From assembly GCA_964404605.1 (NCBI GenBank), contig CAYOKT010000054.1, positions 1 through 19,504 on the forward strand: a stretch of 19,504 bases of DNA, in the 5' to 3' direction. The position numbers and the translations under genes are program-made. Positions 15,009 to 19,504 of the stretch are shown one piece after another. Every line of letters starts with the position of its first letter. Positions within the stretch are counted from its first letter, which is position 1. The notes below the pieces were generated by a model that made no database searches, was not told the origin of the DNA, and saw only the letters and a list, made by a program, of their open reading frames with translations. The DNA is from CAYOKT01 sp964404605. GTDB lineage: Bacteria > Electryoneota > Electryoneia > Electryoneales > Electryoneaceae.

Positions 15009-15038
15009 AAAAACGCCTCGCTGTGCGAGGCGTTTATT
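15009..15038. terminator. bidirectional rho-independent terminator
   Basis: AAACGCCTCGC (15011-15021) and GCGAGGCGTTT (15025-15035) form a perfect 11-bp stem with a TGT loop. The plus strand has TTTATT after it and the minus strand ends in TTTTT, so it can stop both the carbamoyltransferase operon and the convergent CDGSH gene, whose stop is 20 nt away. The 90 nt between the DUF5989 stop and this hairpin holds only a small GC-rich repeat (GGCGG-TCAC-CCGCC, 14937-14950). Confidence 0.92.
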
Positions 15039-15054
15039 CTCTGCGAGATGGCGG

Positions 15055-15297
15055 CTACTTCGACAAGGTGGCGTGGGTTCCATCGCAGAAGGGCGCGTTG
15101 CCGGTGTGTTTGCACTGGCAGAAGGCGACCGTTTTCTTCTCCTCGATGACGAGGCGGATCGGGAGGAACTCCGTCCCCTTGTGAGACCCGTCGCAAAACG
15201 GCTGCTCTTTGGACAGACCGCAACGGCACCACCAGTATTCCCCCGGCTCGAGTTCAAGGACCGCCGGTTCACGCGCGGCGATAGTCGGTTCTCTCAT
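15055..15297 (-). CDS. CDGSH iron-sulfur domain protein (two CDGSH motifs)
   Basis: An 80-residue protein with two 2Fe-2S CDGSH motifs. The first is C24-x-C26 with FCDGSH ending at H39, and the second is C60-x-C62 with FCDGTH ending at H75. Each has the three cysteines and one histidine that bind a 2Fe-2S cluster, so two clusters are expected. Such small proteins are linked to redox sensing, electron transfer or cluster transfer, and the partner is unknown. I chose the ATG at 15297 because AAGGAAG lies about 7 nt before it. The frame is open 25 codons further upstream but without a convincing start. It is the second minus-strand gene after the YceI gene, with a 135-nt gap and a possible TATTTT -10 in front of it. 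Confidence 0.9.
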   Translation of the reverse strand: MREPTIAAREPAVLELEPGEYWWCRCGLSKEQPFCDGSHKGTEFLPIRLVIEEKKTVAFCQCKHTGNAPFCDGTHATLSK

Positions 15298-15376
15298 GGG
15301 CACTCTTCCTTCGCAGGGTTCTCTCGCCCGAAATCGTGGTAAAATACGAAGTTGCCCCCCTGAGAGGAACACCCCT

Positions 15377-15398
15377 AAAAAACCGCAGTCAGCAACGG
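15377..15398 (-). terminator. possible weak terminator after the YceI gene
   Basis: On the minus strand CCGTTG and CTGCGG form a short imperfect stem followed by six T. The stem has only about four good pairs, so it may let transcription pass into the CDGSH gene. Confidence 0.3.
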
Positions 15399-15432
15399 CT
15401 CTTCAAGGGTGTGGGGGGTACGTGGGAGTAGC

Positions 15433-16023
15433 TTACTTCATCTCGTTCAGCTCGGCGTCGATCACGATATCAACGTCTTCCGAGACCAGCAATCCACCCT
15501 TGGCCAGCGGCATGTTCCAGTTTACCCCGTAGTCCATGCGGTTGATCACCGTGGTCGCATGGGCAGCCATCTTGTTCATCTTCATGAACCCGAAGGGACC
15601 GGTGGGGCCGTCCACATCCAGGGTGACTTCCCTCGTGACTCCGCGGATCGTCAGATCACCGATGATCTTCAATTTGCCGGCGCCGGCCTTTTCGATCTTC
15701 TTCGAGACGAAGGTCATCTTCGGATAGTTCTCCGCGTCGAAAAAGTCTGCGCTGCGAAGGTGATTGTCACGTTTTTCGTTGTCGGTGTCCACCGAGGCGA
15801 CATCGATCGTCACATCGACTTTCGACTTGGTGATGTCCTTGGGATCATAGGTAATCGTCCCCGAGAACGTGTTGAACTTGCCCCACACATCCACGACCAT
15901 CAGGTGCTTCGTCCTGAAACGGATGTTGGTATGGGGGTCATCGAACGTCCAGGTGCTCGCACTCGCTGCGCCTGCCATCGAAAGCAGCAGGCTGAACGCG
16001 AAGAATGATAACAAACGCTTCAT
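15433..16023 (-). CDS. YceI-family periplasmic protein
   Basis: A 196-residue secreted lipocalin-like protein. A signal peptide is clear: MKRLL, a hydrophobic core (6-18), and a likely cut after ASA at residue 22. The mature part has the YceI fold signals: TWTFDDPHTNIRFRTKHLMV (24-43) where H and F line the pocket, the SVDTDNEKRDNHLRSADFFD block, PKMTFVSKKIE, and a GDLTIRGVTREVTLDV strand near the C-terminal half. Family members hold polyisoprenoid-type lipids in a beta-barrel, and some respond to acid or osmotic stress. The ligand here is not known. An AGGAG lies about 9 nt before the ATG. The upstream gap carries several TGAAC/GTTCA repeats, see that entry. Confidence 0.92.
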   Translation of the reverse strand: MKRLLSFFAFSLLLSMAGAASASTWTFDDPHTNIRFRTKHLMVVDVWGKFNTFSGTITYDPKDITKSKVDVTIDVASVDTDNEKRDNHLRSADFFDAENYPKMTFVSKKIEKAGAGKLKIIGDLTIRGVTREVTLDVDGPTGPFGFMKMNKMAAHATTVINRMDYGVNWNMPLAKGGLLVSEDVDIVIDAELNEMK

Positions 16024-16044
16024 TTTTTCTGTTCTCCTCTTGCC

Positions 16045-16100
16045 TGAACCCTTACATGAACTGTCGCATGAGTCTGATACAGTTCATAGGATTAATGAAC
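16045..16100. promoter_or_regulatory. TGAAC/GTTCA repeat cluster upstream of the YceI gene
   Basis: ATGAACTGT (16056-16064) is mirrored perfectly by ACAGTTCAT (16079-16087) across 14 nt. GTTCAT (16082-16087) is mirrored again by ATGAAC (16095-16100) across 7 nt, and another TGAAC lies at 16045-16049, 12 nt before the first. All are within 80 nt of the YceI start, where an operator is expected. No matching sigma-70 promoter is clear. The rest of the 297-nt gap (to 16320) holds CAGGTG-N11-CACCTG at 16298-16320 after the transporter stop and no gene that I can support. Confidence 0.5.
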
Positions 16101-16320
16101 CGTGTCCTGTTCCTGTGTGGTTGCCGTTTATACCGGCCACGTGTAACCAGGTTCCGGGTTCATTCGCGGGAGTTGCTCTCCTGCCTCTGCTCGGTTCTCG
16201 TGCCGTTGAGAGGGAGCGAAGGGAGAAGAGGGACCGCGGCCAGTGACCGGCAGCCGCCTCCAACATCCTGGGATGGGTGGATCGAGCGGGGTGCCATCAG
16301 GTGATATGCGCGCGCACCTG

Positions 16321-17841
16321 TCAGGCGTTCATGTCCTTCCAACGCCTGGCGAGCTGGTTGAAGATGATCAGCGCGATGATCGCGACGACGCCGATGATGG
16401 CGAAGGGAATCCACACGTTGAACTGTGGATTGTAGGTGTCCCACAGCAGTTTGGTCGCCGCGACGGGGTCGAGGCCGGTGACCTCCTGCAGCCGGACGAA
16501 CGCCTCAGTGCGCGGGACCCCGATGAGCTCGGCGAGCCGGTCGGGCGAGCCGTTCCAGAGCGCGAGCTTGCCGGTGCCGAGGGCGGTATGTTCGAGCAGG
16601 TATTTCTGGGCGAGGACCGCCTTTTCCCCGAAGTGGCCGTAGAAGTAGCCCGCGAGTTTCGAGCCGACGAAACCCCCGATGCCCACAGGGATGTTCACGT
16701 AGCCGAGATACTGCCCTTTTTTCTCAGGCGGACTGATGAGCGCGAGGTACTCGTTCTTCTTCGGTCCGGTCAGCATCTCGCCGAGGGAGAAGAAGACCAC
16801 GCCGAGGAGGAAGACGCCGCCGACATTGGTGAACCCGGCGACAACGATCCCGGCCGTGGCCACGGTCATCCCGATAACCATCGCCGAGAGGGTGCGGATC
16901 CGTCGTACGGCCCAGGAGACCGGGATCATGAGCACCACGATCAACAGGGCGTTCAGGTTGAGAAGGATCTCCTGGGGCACCTGGGGGCCCCGGTCGGTGG
17001 CGACCACCCAGTTCGAGGGCAACAGGCCGGAGGAGCTGATGGCGGCGGCGACATCGCCGCTGTCGATCCAGTCGGTGATGAAGTTCGGGTGGAGATCCCA
17101 CAGCTGGTACATCATCAGCCAGAAGCAGGACATGATCAGCAGCCAGGACAACAGGCGGATGTCGGTAATGTCCTTCATCGTGCGGCGCAGCACCTGCAGA
17201 GGCGTCTCCGTCTTCGAGGCCCCGGAAGGGTAATCCTTGAAGGTGAGGAGCATCAGGTAGTTGAGGGAGGTAATCCCGGCGGCGGTGAAGAAGAGAATCT
17301 GCCAACTGTGTTCATGCCGGATGAAATTCGCAAGCATCGGGGCGATGGCCGCTCCGACATTGACGATCCAGTAGAAGATGCCCCATCCCACCGAGGAGTT
17401 CTTCTTCGTCAGGTTCTGCGCCAGGGATCCCTGCACACTCGGTTTGAAAAACGCCGTGCCCGTGGCGAGGGTCATCACCCCGATGAAGAAGCCTGTGTAG
17501 CTCCTCATCGTCGCCATCATGATGTAGCCGGCGATGTTCATCGTGAAGGAGAAGAACAGGGTCTTCTTGTACCCGTAACGGTCCGCGAAACCGCCGGTGA
17601 GAGTGGGGAGCAGGGACTGGAAGATGAACCACCACGCGTAGATGGAACCCTTCTGCGCCGCGGTGAAGTGGAGGCCGTGCGGGTCGTCCGCCTGCATGAT
17701 GTAGATCGCGACTACGCTGCGGACGAGGAAATAGGCCATCCGTTCCCACATCTCGATGCCGTTGAGCATCCAGTAACCGAAGGGGAATCCGAAAAACCAG
17801 ATTCCTTTGCGCTGCAGGGGGGAGGTCTCGGTGGTGTCCAT
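16321..17841 (-). CDS. POT-family (proton-dependent oligopeptide) MFS transporter
   Basis: A 506-residue inner-membrane carrier of the major facilitator type. The POT hallmark E-x-x-E-R is present in TM1 as E30-MW-E33-R34-M35, near the canonical ExxERF, followed by AYFLVRSVV. GGFADRYGYKK (83-93) is the loop 2-3 motif, and GTAFFKPSVQGSLAQ (128-142) and the FYWIVNVGA signature (156-164) also fit. Members import di- and tripeptides with protons. Two soluble inserts stand out: about 40 residues after TM7 (251-290) and about 73 residues before the last helix (403-475). These are unusual compared with the short classical peptide permeases, so the substrate may differ. It starts ATG 17841 without a strong ribosome site. 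A TATATT lies about 85 nt upstream on the minus strand with a poor -35. Confidence 0.87.
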   Translation of the reverse strand: MDTTETSPLQRKGIWFFGFPFGYWMLNGIEMWERMAYFLVRSVVAIYIMQADDPHGLHFTAAQKGSIYAWWFIFQSLLPTLTGGFADRYGYKKTLFFSFTMNIAGYIMMATMRSYTGFFIGVMTLATGTAFFKPSVQGSLAQNLTKKNSSVGWGIFYWIVNVGAAIAPMLANFIRHEHSWQILFFTAAGITSLNYLMLLTFKDYPSGASKTETPLQVLRRTMKDITDIRLLSWLLIMSCFWLMMYQLWDLHPNFITDWIDSGDVAAAISSSGLLPSNWVVATDRGPQVPQEILLNLNALLIVVLMIPVSWAVRRIRTLSAMVIGMTVATAGIVVAGFTNVGGVFLLGVVFFSLGEMLTGPKKNEYLALISPPEKKGQYLGYVNIPVGIGGFVGSKLAGYFYGHFGEKAVLAQKYLLEHTALGTGKLALWNGSPDRLAELIGVPRTEAFVRLQEVTGLDPVAATKLLWDTYNPQFNVWIPFAIIGVVAIIALIIFNQLARRWKDMNA

Positions 17842-17994
17842 GGTGAACCGTTTCCGTGAGATTGGTTGAAGCCTACGATTCTATCCGAAACGGGACGACC
17901 CGCGGTGAGCGCGGTTCGGCGAATATAGGGCTGGCGGTCCCGGGAAGCCAGCGGGGAGATGCGGCGTTCCCTTTTCCCGGCGGACCGCGGCGAA

Positions 17995-19386
17995 TCAGGA
18001 GGCTCCCGTTCTCCGCCGTAGAAGCGCACCGGCGGAGAGAATCAACGCGGAAACCGCCAGGCCGGGATAGATCGGCTCGAGACCGAAGGGATACGCGCCG
18101 TCCGGCTCTCCGGCGAGGAGCCAGAGAAGCGCCGTCAGCCCGGAGACCGCCATCGAGGGCAGGACAAAACGGCGCGGGACCAGCGGCGGTCTGCGGAACC
18201 CGGCGGCGAGGGGAAACAGGAGCATGGGGGTGCCGAGGGAGCCGAGATCGTGCCACAGGCCGACGACGGATCCCTTCCACGCAGCGAGGAGCACCGCGAG
18301 CAGGGAGGAGGCGGCGAGGGACCACTGGAAGCGCCGCAGCCTCCAGGTTCCGACCTCGCCCCGCGCGCGGGAGATGATGTCCCGCCCGAGGCTCTGCGCC
18401 GCGAGGAAGCTGTAAGAATCCACCGTCGACATGATCACCGCCAGCAGGCCGACGAAGAACAGCCCCTTGAGTCCTATCGGGAGTACGCGCTCGGCGAGCG
18501 CGGGGTAGGAGGTGAGGGGGTCCGTCCCCGGTCCGAGGACGGCCCGGGCGTACAGCCCGGTGAAGGTCGTCAAGGCGTCGAACACGATCCAGAAGAGGAT
18601 GGAGACGAGGATGCCCCCCCGCGCGACGGATGTGCTGCGGGCGGCATAGCACCTCTGGTAGAAGCTGGGCTCGACGAGGGTCGAGAGGGCGATCACGTAC
18701 CAGACGGCGATCGCACCGAGGCTTCTTCCCCCGCTCCACGAGAGGTGGGCGGGGGGCAGCGATTCGTGGAGAAAGGCGAAGCCGCCGTAGCGCCCCGCCG
18801 CCACGGCGAGCAGCAGGGCGAATCCCAGGTACATCAGGATGAATTGCAGGACATCCGTGCGAACGACGCTGCGGAAGCCGCCGATGCCGACGTACAGCCC
18901 CGAAGCCGCCGCGCCGGCGAGGATCCAGAGCACCAGGGGGCCGCCGAAGAACATCCGCAGCAGCACGCCGAGCATCAGGACATAGGCGGCGGGGACGGTC
19001 ATCAGGAAGACGACCCCCGCTCCCAGCAGCGCCGGACCGCGGCCATAGGCCCTCTCGAGCTGATCCGGGATGGAGAGAACCCGGCTGCGGCGGGCGGGGG
19101 AGGCGAGAAACAGGGCGAAGAGGAGCGCGGCGAGGTAATAGGGGACCCCGAAGACGAGCCAGTTGGAGATCCCGTAGAGGAACGAATACTCCCCGACTCC
19201 GAGGATGCCTCCGTACCAGGTTGAGACCAGGGTGGCGACGAAGGCGGGCAGGGTCATCGTCCGCCCGAGGAGCAGAAAGTCCGCTTCACCGGCATGGACC
19301 TGGTCCCGCGTCCTCCAGATGACGAACGCGAGGAAGACGAGATACCCCAGGATGAGCGCGAGATCAGCGGGCGCAAGAGTGATCAT
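17995..19386 (-). CDS. sodium:solute symporter (SSF family)
   Basis: A 463-residue inner-membrane carrier of the SSF family (PutP/SGLT type), which uses the sodium gradient to import a small solute. About 12-13 hydrophobic helices can be traced. The family signature segment GGFRSVVRTDVLQFILM (169-185) is present, then EPSFYQRCYAAR (239-250), and STVDSYSFLAAQSLGRD (320-336), a part of TM8 that holds sodium-site serine residues in relatives. The N-terminal half contains VSTWYGGILGVGEYSF (54-69). Substrate cannot be read from the sequence. The start codon overlaps the stop of a possible upstream frame as ATGA. The ribosome site is weak (GGGG). The 153-nt gap to the POT gene has no clear terminator. 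Confidence 0.9.
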   Translation of the reverse strand: MITLAPADLALILGYLVFLAFVIWRTRDQVHAGEADFLLLGRTMTLPAFVATLVSTWYGGILGVGEYSFLYGISNWLVFGVPYYLAALLFALFLASPARRSRVLSIPDQLERAYGRGPALLGAGVVFLMTVPAAYVLMLGVLLRMFFGGPLVLWILAGAAASGLYVGIGGFRSVVRTDVLQFILMYLGFALLLAVAAGRYGGFAFLHESLPPAHLSWSGGRSLGAIAVWYVIALSTLVEPSFYQRCYAARSTSVARGGILVSILFWIVFDALTTFTGLYARAVLGPGTDPLTSYPALAERVLPIGLKGLFFVGLLAVIMSTVDSYSFLAAQSLGRDIISRARGEVGTWRLRRFQWSLAASSLLAVLLAAWKGSVVGLWHDLGSLGTPMLLFPLAAGFRRPPLVPRRFVLPSMAVSGLTALLWLLAGEPDGAYPFGLEPIYPGLAVSALILSAGALLRRRTGAS

Positions 19387-19504
19387 TTGACCCCGGCCGG
19401 TGATGTACTCCTCTTCCCAGGCGCAGGAACCGACGCCTCCATGGTATTCTGAAACTCACTCACCCCGGACCCGGCGGTCACAGGCGCGCGGTCAGCAAGC
19501 GTAG
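19383..19504 (-). CDS. possible 3' end of a cut-off upstream gene
   Basis: On the minus strand a frame is open from the window edge for 40 codons to a TGA that overlaps the symporter ATG as ATGA, a spacing typical of coupled genes. The end of the peptide reads SVPAPGKRSTSPAGVK, which matches no family I recognise and is rich in G, A, P, S and T. Forty open codons are not rare by chance at this GC content, so it may be non-coding leader. Confidence 0.28.
   Translation of the reverse strand, partial: TLADRAPVTAGSGVSEFQNTMEASVPAPGKRSTSPAGVK

Noticed and set aside
16298..16320. CAGGTG-N11-CACCTG repeat after the POT gene stop
   Set aside because: Six pairs only, a long loop and no T run on either side, so I do not call it a terminator.
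16243..17859. 538-codon open frame on the plus strand
   Set aside because: Mirror of the POT transporter gene; D/E/H/G-rich composition is the usual shadow of a membrane protein gene.
18250..19224. 324-codon plus-strand frame rich in E, G, D, R and Q
   Set aside because: Mirror of the SSF symporter gene, with no motif of its own.

Overview
This window is a GC-rich bacterial chromosome segment with tightly packed genes, strong GGAG-type ribosome binding sites, several GTG/TTG starts and a tRNA gene without an encoded CCA. A periplasmic-type YceI protein with a signal peptide fits a Gram-negative (diderm) cell wall. Nothing fixes the phylum. The gene mix (DUF3417-type glucan phosphorylase, small PurL, YIP1 protein, carbamoyltransferase/SxtJ/DUF5989 module, POT and SSF carriers) fits an uncultured heterotroph of the Acidobacteria, deltaproteobacterial or FCB-like kind, but that is a guess. 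No transposase, integrase, phage gene, CRISPR array or rRNA was seen.

Layout, plus strand from the left: tRNA-Asp(GUC) with its own terminator; ornithine aminotransferase; alpha-glucan (glycogen) phosphorylase behind an inverted repeat and a candidate promoter. A dense run follows: a stand-alone cyclic-nucleotide-binding protein whose stop overlaps the start of an AI-2E/PerM-type membrane protein, an O-methyltransferase-like enzyme with an acidic tail, PurL, a short sugar-phosphate nucleotidyltransferase, an NAD-dependent sugar epimerase, a YIP1-family membrane protein and PgpA. A candidate promoter with a 15-nt palindrome in its spacer then precedes a three-gene unit: a NodU/CmcH carbamoyltransferase, an SxtJ-family membrane protein and a 50-residue DUF5989 membrane peptide. 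A perfect 11-bp hairpin that can act as terminator in both directions closes it.

The rest is on the minus strand: a small dual-CDGSH iron-sulfur protein, a secreted YceI-family protein with a repeat-rich upstream region, a POT-family MFS transporter, an SSF sodium:solute symporter, and possibly the last 40 codons of a cut-off gene overlapping the symporter start as ATGA.

How the genes may work together: the left part is amino-acid and storage-glucan metabolism. The nucleotidyltransferase, epimerase, YIP1 and PgpA genes, followed by the carbamoyltransferase module, look like envelope glycan or lipid building, with the module perhaps adding an O-carbamoyl group near the membrane. The right part is nutrient uptake and small stress or redox proteins. 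The carbamoyltransferase/SxtJ/DUF5989 unit is the most interesting item. The gene order recalls sxtI-sxtJ-sxtK of saxitoxin clusters, but no other saxitoxin-type gene is present here, so it is probably a general carbamoylation module whose small membrane partners have no known job.
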